Source of the DNA: an uncultured Flavobacteriales bacterium
GTDB lineage: Bacteria; Bacteroidota; Bacteroidia; Flavobacteriales_D; Sanyastnellaceae
Direction of reading: 5' to 3'
Length of the DNA stretch: 14,358 nt
Assembly: GCA_913057815.1 (NCBI GenBank)
Contig: CAJXOV010000006.1
Span: 1 to 14,358 of the forward strand
This document shows, piece after piece, positions 1 through 7,469 of this stretch. Below the pieces are notes generated by a model, which had not been told where the DNA came from, did no database searches, and saw only the letters and a list, made by a program, of their open reading frames with translations. A program made the position numbers and the translations under genes. Position 1 is the first letter of the stretch; each line of letters begins with the position of its first letter.

Positions 1-63
1 GCAGAAGACGGCATACGAGATGTAGAGAGGTCTCGTGGGCTCGGAGATGTGTATATGAGACAG
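1..63. other. Illumina P7 / Nextera i7 adapter (non-genomic)
   Basis: Bases 1-21 match the P7 flow-cell primer lacking its first three bases. Bases 22-29 (gtagagag) are an 8-base index. Bases 30-63 match the Nextera read-2 adapter, ending in the Tn5 mosaic end ...gagacag, with one mismatch at position 56 (t instead of a). The reverse complement of this block, with the same index, closes the window at 14312-14358. This is untrimmed library adapter, not chromosome, so genomic sequence begins at about 64. The adapter sequences are recalled from established knowledge of the kit; the match was made by eye. Confidence 0.98.
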
Positions 64-115
64 GTATATAGATTAGTATTCTATAGGATATACGAACAAC
101 CGCCAAAAGTGTTGC

Positions 116-143
116 AAAAAAAAGCCCCAGAATTCCGAGGCTT
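116..143 (-). terminator. Rho-independent terminator after the T9SS surface protein gene
   Basis: On the minus strand, AAGCCTC (143-137) and GGGGCTT (128-122) form a 7-bp stem with one U-G pair around an 8-nt loop, followed by a run of U (123-116). It lies 24 bases beyond the TAG stop of the large surface protein gene, as expected for its transcript end. Confidence 0.8.
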
Positions 144-167
144 AATCATATGCAAATGAAGCGTATA

Positions 168-3100
168 CTATCTAAATATTTTCTGAATCAAAATCGGGTC
201 TTCATTCTCTAAAATCACCAATGTATATATACCTACAGACAATTTATTCATTAAAAAAGTCTTGGATTGACTATTTAGATTCTCACTGAAAACAACCTTA
301 GCAGAAGCATCATACAATGCTATCGAAACGCCTATAAAATCCTGATTAGCATTTATTTGAAGGCCTTCCTTTAAATTTAAAACTTCAAAAACGAGAGTAT
401 TTTCATTAACGTTATCAGCAGCAGAAACTGTCACCACCTGAACCGATTCATCTGAACAAAATTCATTCGAGGTAACTAACCTTACTTCATAATCTCCTGG
501 AGACAAGAATTCTAAAAGGAGATCATCTTCTTCCGAAACTAGTAGCCCATTGATAAACCACTCTGAGTACTGAGCGTTCTCACTAGTATTTACCGCTACA
601 AATTCAGCTGAAATTTCGTTTAGCATAACCTCAACAGGACTTTCAAATGATGTTACTACAGCGTTTTCATCTCTTAAATCTACGATAATCTCTTCTGATA
701 TACATTCTGACTCTATTACTAGAGTATACACTGCCCCAGGTAAATCACCAAGAGAAACTGTTCCTTCTCCATAACTTTCAGCTATTAATAAGCTCTCTTC
801 AAATGCCCCAATATACCATTGATTTGCATTTTCTAAATTTGTTATTACTTGACCAACATCTTCAGAACAAACCGATGGAACTTCATTCACTTGTAGTAAT
901 TCTGCTGCAGGTTCAAATACTGTTATATTTTGTTCGATTGTAGAACAGTTTTCATTTTCACTAGAAAGAACAGCATGATAACTTCCAGCCGTGACGCCAG
1001 ATAAAACACTTGTTAATCCTACCGTTTCTGCATTAAGCAATGTATTTTCCTGATCAAACCATTGTACACTCCAATCAGAATATGATGGTGCATTTAACTC
1101 AATTACGCCATCAGAATCTCCGGAACAAGACGCCATATAAGAAGTATAATCTGCCCCTGGATATGCATGAAGTACAAACCTTTCAGTTTCATAATTATCA
1201 GAAGGTGCATTGAAGAATATTTCCGTTCCTTCTAGAATAGGAAAAAACTCATTTGTTTCTTGATCTTCGATTATTAGACATACGCTCTCTGAAATATTTT
1301 GCAACGCATCTAATCTAAATGTATAATCACCTTGAAAAGGAACAATAGCTCTAAATGGAATTACAACTGGTTCCGACAAAGAATTTAATGTATTAACACT
1401 AAGAGTGTTTTCACCAACTAAAGTAGATAATGTTAATCCTCCATCTTCTATAGAGTTAGATTCTAAAAAGTATCCATCAAATTCATCATCAAACTCATTT
1501 GATGCTTGGTCATGGAAAGAAACTACTGTTTCATATTTATGATTTTCTGAGTTTACTGAAAACCTCAATAATACTCTCGATACATCATCGAATCTTAGGA
1601 AACCAGCTTGATCATCTACTTTACACCCTTCCTTAAAGGTTATAGATGCTCCAGGACCTGTCGCTCTAACAAAGAAACCTTGATAAGAGCTAAGTATATT
1701 ACTTCCTCCGTTAATAGACACTCCATTTACATATGAAACATACTCTCCTTTCCAAGTTGACCCTAAAGTATGGTCCAAAATATATACATCAGGTTGACAA
1801 TTCACAAAAACGATTTCGCTTGAAGCTATATCTATAGCTGAAGGGAATGGATTAGCTATACAATTCCATCCGATGGTCTGCGCATCACATCCTGTAGTAT
1901 AATCTAAATTAACAGTAACATCTCCTTTGTTAAATGCTCCTGTAGAGTTTAAAGTATAGTTCATAGCCTGGAGGGGCATGAAAGCCCAATATCCCTGTTC
2001 TGCATCTATAGTTTCAGTCATACTAGTAACATCAGTAAAGCCATCGTTTAAGTTACATGAAGGATCAGTCTCATCATAATACTTAAGATTAGTGAAATCT
2101 TGACCTGGAAAGTCTGAACCAGGAAATCCGGTTAAAAGGAAATCTCCATCATGAGCGGAAGCCACAGTTTGGCCAGTTACAGGCACTCCTATCAATCTAT
2201 ATCCTTCTTCGGTATTCTCGACATATCTCTCCATAGTTATTTGTCCAGTAACATCTGCTCCTGTTTCAATAGTACCAATAGAACCAGTTAATATTTCTCC
2301 TCCTATATCACCTGAAGCCAAAGTTATGTTTTGGCTTCCAAAACTAATCGTCCCACTTTCAGGATGAATAGGCCCATAAAAGTCAGCATCAGTATTAAAA
2401 CTCACTCCTAGTGAATTAGAAACATCGAATTGATAAAAGACAGGAGTAGCAGTTCCAGATACAATTTGAGCTGCCTGATTTCCAATCATGGAAACAGTTC
2501 CTTTGTTAGAAGATAATAGTCCGTTTATAGTTAAGTCATCAAATATTTCTACCTCATGATCTCCAATACCTAAATTAAGCTCCCCTAAAGTTTCGACTGT
2601 CACTTCACCAGTTCTAACATCTGAATCTAAAGTTAAAACATCTCCATCTTTAACAATGATATCAGTGTATTTATTAAACGGAGGAGTAGCAGGAGTGGCT
2701 GTACCTACCAGCTGCCAAATTGAACCTGATGAATTTCCTGTTCCAGTAGTCTCGTAAGCGCCACTACAAAACTCCTGAGTAACAGAAAGATCATCAAAAT
2801 AAACTTCCCAATCAGTTTGATCTTGATGTGAAACTAAAATTGAGCTTCCCATAAAATCATACGTATTATCCAACACTGGCATATTTATAGCGTCTGCTGG
2901 AATTAAAGCTGTAAAATCTACTTGATCATTCACATACATTTCCCAATTTCCAGCTTCGTCTCGTGTAACTTCAATAGCAAAATTGTCGAAATTACTCCAA
3001 CCACTTGGCACCTCATACTTTATTAGTTCCGTAGCAGAGGTGTTACTATCAATTCTGTAAAGTCTAAGTCTATCATCAGTATTTCCGCCTTCATTTACTG

Positions 3101-5012
3101 CTATGGCATATCCCTGAATCCCAGTGTCTGCAGGATCATTTCCATTACTTGAAAGAAAAACAGTAAATCTGTTTAAATCATTTGGATCCCTAAGACCTGG
3201 AGTACTAACAGAAACTCTCCAAGTAGTCACCCCACCTTTCAAATCTCTAATTGTATTTGGTTTTACCAAATAAGAAATATTATCTCCTAAGGTGTTATTT
3301 ACGTATAAAGCTTGCGAACCAGATAATTCTGATGAAGCAACATTAGTAAACAAAGAAGTTTCTCCAGTCCATCCTATTAAATCTCCATCTTCAAAATCAT
3401 CGTTTACATCATTTTCTAAAGTAGTATTATCATCAGTCAAATTCAATGTAAATGTAGACTGCGGATGTACTGAAGCATTAATCCCACCAGAAACAGACTG
3501 AATTTCTAAAACAATGCTAGTGTTGTAATCACAATCATCATTATCTGTAATGTTAATCGTTAAGGGTAGAGATGCAGAAGACCCCGCTGGAAATGTAAAG
3601 CTCTGCGTTGAATAACTGTCAATTCTACTAGGATCACCTTTGATTAATACCACATCGGCAGTACAAGCATCTACAAGGCTAGGATTAGCTATATCTAAAT
3701 TTACAACAACACTTCCATCTGTTTCATCATTATCAGATGAAGAGCTATCAAATGAAATCTCAGTGTTAGAGTTAAGAGAAATATTATCAAAATATCCTCT
3801 TCTACTATTGTCTACGTCAGTAATTTCAGTGCCTAAAGCAAAGAAAGAAGAGGTCTTGATATCATTATCCGTAGCCGTTCCTCTAGAAGTAGAAGCAGCT
3901 GGACCATCAAATCCTTGGTCAGCAAAAAGCTCCCAATTTCCAGAATAGTCTCGAGTAACTCTTAGTCTATATCCGTCAAACAGGCCTAATGTGCCGGGGT
4001 ATGCAGTGGTTACAATATCTGTTTTAGTAGACCCTGACACTTTAACTAATGTGAAAGTATCTGTAGTACCTGAAATTCCAAATTCTACTACGTAACCATT
4101 AAAATCAGTTGTCCCATCTTTTAAATCAGTAACATTATCTGTATCACTTATTAAATAAACTTTTAACCCATTGATGTTAGAAGTATTCCAAGCACTACCT
4201 GTAGCTATAGAAAACTGCCATGATCCATATGCCATTGTATATGGCGTAGTAATGACGGCATCTGCTGTAGATGCATTTGAAACCAAAACTTCATCATTAA
4301 TTTCAGTAGCACCATTAATATTACTATTACTTCCATTTCCAGAAAGAGATGTTGGATCCAGAATAGCAAAACTTGAAGTCTCACCACTCCAAACAGTCCC
4401 AGAGGTTAAATCACCATCTGAGAAACCTTCCGTACCTACAGTAAAGGTGGCTTTAAAATTAGAACCTCCATTGCTATTAAACCTATCTCCTAAATTAGTA
4501 TATGCTTTGTAAAACACCTCCAAAGTATAATCACCTGGATCTAATCCAGAAAGTAAGTCAACCCCTAATGATTCCAAAAACCATTTTTGATCACCTGCTC
4601 CACCACCAGTGTCACAGATAGTTACACCATCTATACACAAGGCGTTTCCACTGTTACAACAAAACCCAAGAGAAGTAGAGGTAAAAGAAGGACTTCCTCC
4701 TGTTTTATACACTGAATAGTTTAATTCTGTTCCTGTAACATCATTTCCCGCTCCAACGTTTTTAAATGTATGAATATCTGCTCCTGCTAGTTCAAATACA
4801 TCATTAGATTTAAAAGTACCTAAGAAATGACCATCAAGGTCGTTAACTCCCTTTGGATTAAATGCATTATCGTCATCCAAATATTTTAAAGATCCGTTAT
4901 AATCCAAGGTAACATAGGATTGAAAGATTCCCGTTTGAGCAAAAGAAATACTCGAAAAACTGGCAAGGCACAAAAAAGTGGCTAAAACCGAGTAGGTATA
5001 AAGACGTTTCAT
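168..5012 (-). CDS. Secreted multidomain surface/adhesin-like protein with T9SS type A sorting domain
   Basis: The 1614-residue protein is predicted to cross the inner membrane by Sec and the outer membrane by the type IX secretion system. A signal peptide spans about 1-25 (positive MKRL, hydrophobic core, SFA before QTG). Next come a beta-rich N-terminal region (27-195) with a Cys cluster at 118-133 and a DQKW motif, then a jelly-roll/LamG-like module (about 197-414), a Calx-beta-like region (about 417-527, acidic DNDE and TDND motifs), and a second copy of the module (about 540-747). A repetitive beta-strand region (785-930), an uncharacterised Bacteroidota-type region (930-1290), a SprB-like Cys-containing segment (1296-1367) and a PKD-like domain (1450-1531) follow. 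The last ~70 residues have the type A sorting-domain pattern (VSIALYDASAKVV, LSVGIYTLVI, basic end KIFR). No catalytic motif is visible, so adhesion or matrix binding is an inference. ATG follows MKRL signal logic and a -7 element lies upstream. The gene is probably monocistronic. Confidence 0.9.
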   Translation of the reverse strand: MKRLYTYSVLATFLCLASFSSISFAQTGIFQSYVTLDYNGSLKYLDDDNAFNPKGVNDLDGHFLGTFKSNDVFELAGADIHTFKNVGAGNDVTGTELNYSVYKTGGSPSFTSTSLGFCCNSGNALCIDGVTICDTGGGAGDQKWFLESLGVDLLSGLDPGDYTLEVFYKAYTNLGDRFNSNGGSNFKATFTVGTEGFSDGDLTSGTVWSGETSSFAILDPTSLSGNGSNSNINGATEINDEVLVSNASTADAVITTPYTMAYGSWQFSIATGSAWNTSNINGLKVYLISDTDNVTDLKDGTTDFNGYVVEFGISGTTDTFTLVKVSGSTKTDIVTTAYPGTLGLFDGYRLRVTRDYSGNWELFADQGFDGPAASTSRGTATDNDIKTSSFFALGTEITDVDNSRRGYFDNISLNSNTEISFDSSSSDNDETDGSVVVNLDIANPSLVDACTADVVLIKGDPSRIDSYSTQSFTFPAGSSASLPLTINITDNDDCDYNTSIVLEIQSVSGGINASVHPQSTFTLNLTDDNTTLENDVNDDFEDGDLIGWTGETSLFTNVASSELSGSQALYVNNTLGDNISYLVKPNTIRDLKGGVTTWRVSVSTPGLRDPNDLNRFTVFLSSNGNDPADTGIQGYAIAVNEGGNTDDRLRLYRIDSNTSATELIKYEVPSGWSNFDNFAIEVTRDEAGNWEMYVNDQVDFTALIPADAINMPVLDNTYDFMGSSILVSHQDQTDWEVYFDDLSVTQEFCSGAYETTGTGNSSGSIWQLVGTATPATPPFNKYTDIIVKDGDVLTLDSDVRTGEVTVETLGELNLGIGDHEVEIFDDLTINGLLSSNKGTVSMIGNQAAQIVSGTATPVFYQFDVSNSLGVSFNTDADFYGPIHPESGTISFGSQNITLASGDIGGEILTGSIGTIETGADVTGQITMERYVENTEEGYRLIGVPVTGQTVASAHDGDFLLTGFPGSDFPGQDFTNLKYYDETDPSCNLNDGFTDVTSMTETIDAEQGYWAFMPLQAMNYTLNSTGAFNKGDVTVNLDYTTGCDAQTIGWNCIANPFPSAIDIASSEIVFVNCQPDVYILDHTLGSTWKGEYVSYVNGVSINGGSNILSSYQGFFVRATGPGASITFKEGCKVDDQAGFLRFDDVSRVLLRFSVNSENHKYETVVSFHDQASNEFDDEFDGYFLESNSIEDGGLTLSTLVGENTLSVNTLNSLSEPVVIPFRAIVPFQGDYTFRLDALQNISESVCLIIEDQETNEFFPILEGTEIFFNAPSDNYETERFVLHAYPGADYTSYMASCSGDSDGVIELNAPSYSDWSVQWFDQENTLLNAETVGLTSVLSGVTAGSYHAVLSSENENCSTIEQNITVFEPAAELLQVNEVPSVCSEDVGQVITNLENANQWYIGAFEESLLIAESYGEGTVSLGDLPGAVYTLVIESECISEEIIVDLRDENAVVTSFESPVEVMLNEISAEFVAVNTSENAQYSEWFINGLLVSEEDDLLLEFLSPGDYEVRLVTSNEFCSDESVQVVTVSAADNVNENTLVFEVLNLKEGLQINANQDFIGVSIALYDASAKVVFSENLNSQSKTFLMNKLSVGIYTLVILENEDPILIQKIFR
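171..380 (-). other. T9SS type A C-terminal sorting domain (within the surface protein)
   Basis: Residues about 1545-1614 form a short beta-sandwich-like tail. The pattern is a polar strand (LQINANQDF), GVSIALYDASAKVV, SKTFLMNKLSVGIYTLVI and a basic terminus. This matches the known layout of type A CTDs that target cargo to the T9SS and are removed on secretion. It is the strongest single indicator of a Bacteroidota origin. Confidence 0.85.
2772..3395 (-). repeat. Second copy of duplicated jelly-roll-like module
   Basis: Residues about 540-747 begin FEDGDLIGWTGETSLF and contain VTRDEAGNWEMYV and a closing VYFDDLSV strand. The first copy (residues 197-414) shares the opening FSDGDL...WSGETSSF, the core VTRDYSGNWELF and the closing GYFDNISL. 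The copies are clearly related by protein motif but well diverged, so this is an old domain duplication, not a recent DNA repeat. Boundaries are approximate. Confidence 0.7.
3771..4424 (-). repeat. First copy of duplicated jelly-roll-like module
   Basis: Residues about 197-414 of the surface protein share their opening (FSDGDL), core (VTRDYSGNWELF) and closing (YFDNISL) motifs with residues 540-747. The two copies are separated by a Calx-beta-like domain. The fold is inferred from its resemblance to LamG/concanavalin-like modules in Bacteroidota secreted proteins, which often bind glycans or lie next to catalytic domains. Confidence 0.7.
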
Positions 5013-5042
5013 AGGTATAAATTTATTAAGGTATAATCCTCA

Positions 5043-5050
5043 CAAAGATA
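5043..5050 (-). promoter_or_regulatory. Bacteroidota -7 element upstream of the surface protein gene
   Basis: On the minus strand this reads TATCTTTG, a full match to the Bacteroidota -7 consensus TAnnTTTG, 30 bases ahead of the ATG. No clear -33 TTG lies at the usual 17-23 nt spacing, so only half of the promoter is convincing. It sits in the 96-base gap after the ABC ATPase gene and suggests separate transcription of the surface protein. Confidence 0.5.
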
Positions 5051-5108
5051 GCGAAATAAGTATAGGATTGGCAGTTTTAAACCAGAAGGATTACTTAGTA
5101 AAACCCTA

Positions 5109-6782
5109 TTAGGAATACATAGACTCCAATAATCTTTTAGTGTAGGTTTTTTGAGGGTTATTATATATTTCTTCAGAAGACCCACGTTCAATTATAACCC
5201 CTTCGTTCATCACTAAAACATGATCGCTCATATAATGTACTACCGAAAGATCGTGAGAAATAAAAAGAAAAGTCAAATTGTACTCTGACTTTAGATCATT
5301 TAGTAGATTAAGAACTTGAGCCTGGACAGAAACATCTAACGCTGAAACTGATTCATCGGCTATTATAAACTCAGGTTTAGCTGCCAAAGCCCTAGCTATT
5401 ACGATCCTTTGTCTTTGGCCACCACTAAATTGATGTGGGTATTTGAACAAGCTCTCTTTCGTTAATCCCACATCCATGATTAGTTTCAATATAAGCTCCT
5501 CTCTTTCATGATTATTAAGTGAAGGTTGGTGCTTTATCAAAACCTCAAGAATCAACTTCTCAACTGAGATACGAGGGTTTAAGGCACTAAATGGATCTTG
5601 AAAAATAAACTGAATTTTTCCTCTTAGGTTTTTCCAGTCCTTTTGATCATATGAAGATATGTCTACTCCTTCATACTCTAAAACTCCACTATCAGCATCC
5701 AATAACCCTGTGAGTATTTTACTTAGAGTTGATTTACCACACCCTGACTCACCCACTAGACCTAAAGTTTCACCTCTTAATATTTCGAAGGAAACATCTT
5801 TTACTGCTTCCACAATTGTAGACGTCTTTTTAATAAAGCCTGTTCTTTTGACATAACTTTTATTAAGGTTTTTAACCTTATAAAGAACATCTCCTTTATT
5901 TAAAAAAGTAGAATTCCTTAATGAAGGACTTAGGTTCCCTTTAAGCACCTCATTCACCGTTAATAACCGATTCTCTTTAAGTGTGTTTTCTGGTTTACAC
6001 GCTATCAGACCTCTAGTATAGTTATGTTGTGGGCTTTCAAATAACTTTTTAGAATTATTAAATTCTATCATCTCACCTTGTCTCATAACTAAGACATTAT
6101 CAGCTATGTTCTTGACTACTCCTAAGTCATGAGAAATGAAGATTACAGCCGTATTATTCTCCGCTTGTAATTTTGATATTAAATCTAACACACTTTTTTG
6201 CACAGTAACATCCAACGCTGTAGTAGGTTCATCTGCTATCAAGAGCTTAGGCTTACAACTCATGGTCATGGCTATCATAACACGTTGTCGTTGACCTCCA
6301 CTTAATTCATGAGGGTACGAGGATAGAACTCTTTTAGGGTTTGGAAGTTCTACTTTTTCAAACCATTCCTCTGCCAATGCTAAAGCTTCAGCATGAGTTA
6401 ATTTCAAGTGCTTCTGCACCACCTCTACTAACTGATTTCCGCAAGTATAAAGAGGGTTAAGACTGGTCATAGGTTCTTGAAAAATCATACCTACGTGACT
6501 CCCTCTTAATTCTAATGAAGATGTCGAGCCATCTAAGAGGTTATGTTCATGACTTCCTAGTGATAGCGTTGCAACGCCATTATCAACTCTGGACAATTTC
6601 TTTGGTAACAATCCCAGAAGAGCTAAACAAGACACTGACTTTCCAGAACCAGACTCCCCAACAATCCCCAAAGTTTCACCTGAATTAACGGTAAACGAAA
6701 TATTCTTCAAGACTTGGTTCCAAGTTTCATCTTTTGAAAAGGAAATGCTAAGATCTTTAACTGAAAGTACTTTTGATTTCAT
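5109..6782 (-). CDS. Double-ATPase subunit of an oligopeptide/dipeptide-type ABC transporter
   Basis: This cytoplasmic ATPase (557 residues) has two complete nucleotide-binding domains in one chain, equivalent to fused DppD and DppF or to YejF/GsiA-type proteins. NBD1 has Walker A GESGSGKS (42-49), Q-loop FQEP (101-104), signature LSGGQRQR (160-167), Walker B LLIADEP (180-186) and H-switch SHD (217-219). NBD2 has GESGCGKS (344-351), FQDP (394-397), FSGGQRQR (452-459), FIIADES (472-478) and SHD (509-511). Both sites look catalytically intact; NBD2 has Ser where NBD1 has Pro after the Walker B Glu. The family energises uptake of peptides, nickel or microcin C-like compounds. No permease or binding-protein gene is adjacent, so the substrate cannot be named. 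The ATG directly follows the TAG of the upstream lipoprotein gene (TAGATG), implying cotranscription and translational coupling. Confidence 0.93.
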   Translation of the reverse strand: MKSKVLSVKDLSISFSKDETWNQVLKNISFTVNSGETLGIVGESGSGKSVSCLALLGLLPKKLSRVDNGVATLSLGSHEHNLLDGSTSSLELRGSHVGMIFQEPMTSLNPLYTCGNQLVEVVQKHLKLTHAEALALAEEWFEKVELPNPKRVLSSYPHELSGGQRQRVMIAMTMSCKPKLLIADEPTTALDVTVQKSVLDLISKLQAENNTAVIFISHDLGVVKNIADNVLVMRQGEMIEFNNSKKLFESPQHNYTRGLIACKPENTLKENRLLTVNEVLKGNLSPSLRNSTFLNKGDVLYKVKNLNKSYVKRTGFIKKTSTIVEAVKDVSFEILRGETLGLVGESGCGKSTLSKILTGLLDADSGVLEYEGVDISSYDQKDWKNLRGKIQFIFQDPFSALNPRISVEKLILEVLIKHQPSLNNHEREELILKLIMDVGLTKESLFKYPHQFSGGQRQRIVIARALAAKPEFIIADESVSALDVSVQAQVLNLLNDLKSEYNLTFLFISHDLSVVHYMSDHVLVMNEGVIIERGSSEEIYNNPQKTYTKRLLESMYS

Positions 6783-7304
6783 CTAATCTGCTATTCCGTC
6801 TTCTTGATAAAACGTAATGGCTAAGTATGGCTTCTTATGAGCTGAACTTTCATCAATCATACTTATTTCAAGATCATCACCATCCTTGGTCTTTGTATAC
6901 CACACAACATACCCTTCATCCTGACTCCCTTTTCCATAAGACTTGTCATAATAATTTTGAAATTCAGTAAAAAGAATTTTACAATCCTTAAGGTCTTTAG
7001 GGAAGATATCTAAGTCTATACTGTACAACATTCCATCTCTAAAATCATAGTCAATATCATAAAAAGTAGAATCCTTAATGTTTAATGGAATTCGAGCCGT
7101 AACCTCATCCGGCATTTCCGACACTATATGAGGTCTAATCTTATCCATCACATAATTGATATCATCTCCGATACTTGTACCATGGATATCACTAAGACTG
7201 TTAGATTCTATCATACTATCAGCACTGGATGGCGAATTCTCAGAGGGAGAACTATCATCACACGATATAAAAAAGATCAATAGTATATATATGAGATTTT
7301 TCAA
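6783..7304 (-). CDS. Small predicted lipoprotein of unknown function (TTG start)
   Basis: This 173-residue protein has a short signal sequence (MKNLIYILLIFFIS) ending at Cys15, a plausible lipoprotein attachment site (lipobox FISC). A Ser-rich linker follows (about 18-37), then a compact acidic domain (about 39-173) rich in Asp and Tyr with a single Cys at 108. I recognise no family. The start is TTG at 7304-7302: it gives a standard Lys-Asn-plus-hydrophobic leader, and no in-frame ATG occurs in the upstream 36 bases. Its stop abuts the ATG of the ABC ATPase gene, so the two are probably one operon. It may be an envelope accessory of that transporter, but this is inference from position only. 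Confidence 0.82.
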   Translation of the reverse strand: MKNLIYILLIFFISCDDSSPSENSPSSADSMIESNSLSDIHGTSIGDDINYVMDKIRPHIVSEMPDEVTARIPLNIKDSTFYDIDYDFRDGMLYSIDLDIFPKDLKDCKILFTEFQNYYDKSYGKGSQDEGYVVWYTKTKDGDDLEISMIDESSAHKKPYLAITFYQEDGIAD

Positions 7305-7331
7305 ACTAAACGGTCTAAAAGTAAAGATATA

Positions 7332-7350
7332 ATTATTCTCTTAGAATAAT
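7332..7350. promoter_or_regulatory. Perfect inverted repeat in the divergent lipoprotein/dnaG region
   Basis: ATTATTCT and AGAATAAT are perfect 8-base arms around a 3-base centre (ctt). The repeat lies 28 bases upstream of the lipoprotein TTG start and 120 bases upstream of dnaG. It could be an operator for a dimeric regulator. AT-rich DNA makes chance palindromes common, so confidence is limited. Confidence 0.35.
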
Positions 7351-7384
7351 CTATAAAATTCAAAAGCTATCAATTAATAAATGT

Positions 7385-7420
7385 GGAAGGAATCTTATTC
7401 ATTTATATCTTTATCCTTCC
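7385..7420. repeat. Inverted repeat GGAAGGA...TCCTTCC upstream of dnaG
   Basis: Seven-base arms GGAAGGA (7385-7391) and TCCTTCC (7414-7420) flank 22 AT-rich bases. The arms are G/C-richer than their surroundings. The repeat lies just upstream of the proposed dnaG -33 element. The long loop makes a transcription terminator unlikely; a protein-binding site is possible. Confidence 0.25.
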
Positions 7421-7426
7421 TAAAAA

Positions 7427-7458
7427 TTGTCACAAAAAAACTTTCCAATTTACAGTTG
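7427..7458 (+). promoter_or_regulatory. Candidate dnaG promoter
   Basis: TTG (7427-7429), a 21-nt spacer, then TACAGTTG (7451-7458), which matches the Bacteroidota -7 consensus TAnnTTTG at all but one fixed position. Transcription would start only a few bases before the ATG at 7470, giving a very short or nearly absent 5' leader. No clear Shine-Dalgarno sequence is present, as is common in this phylum. Confidence 0.45.
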
Positions 7459-7469
7459 AGTTTACTTAA

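Noticed and set aside
3292..4512. Plus-strand open frames at 3292-3501, 3640-3948 and 4171-4512, antisense to the surface protein gene.
   Set aside because: They lie wholly inside a well-supported minus-strand gene, lack recognisable domains or start signals, and read as frame shadows of Ser/Thr-rich coding sequence.
5009..5191. Minus-strand 60-codon frame spanning the end of the ABC ATPase gene and the gap to the surface protein gene.
   Set aside because: It overlaps the ATPase C-terminus in another frame and covers the proposed -7 element; no family or signal peptide is seen.
5109..6782. Possible inactive second ATPase site because Walker B reads ADES instead of ADEP.
   Set aside because: The catalytic Glu, Walker A Lys, signature motif and switch His are all present; substitution after the Glu is tolerated in this family.
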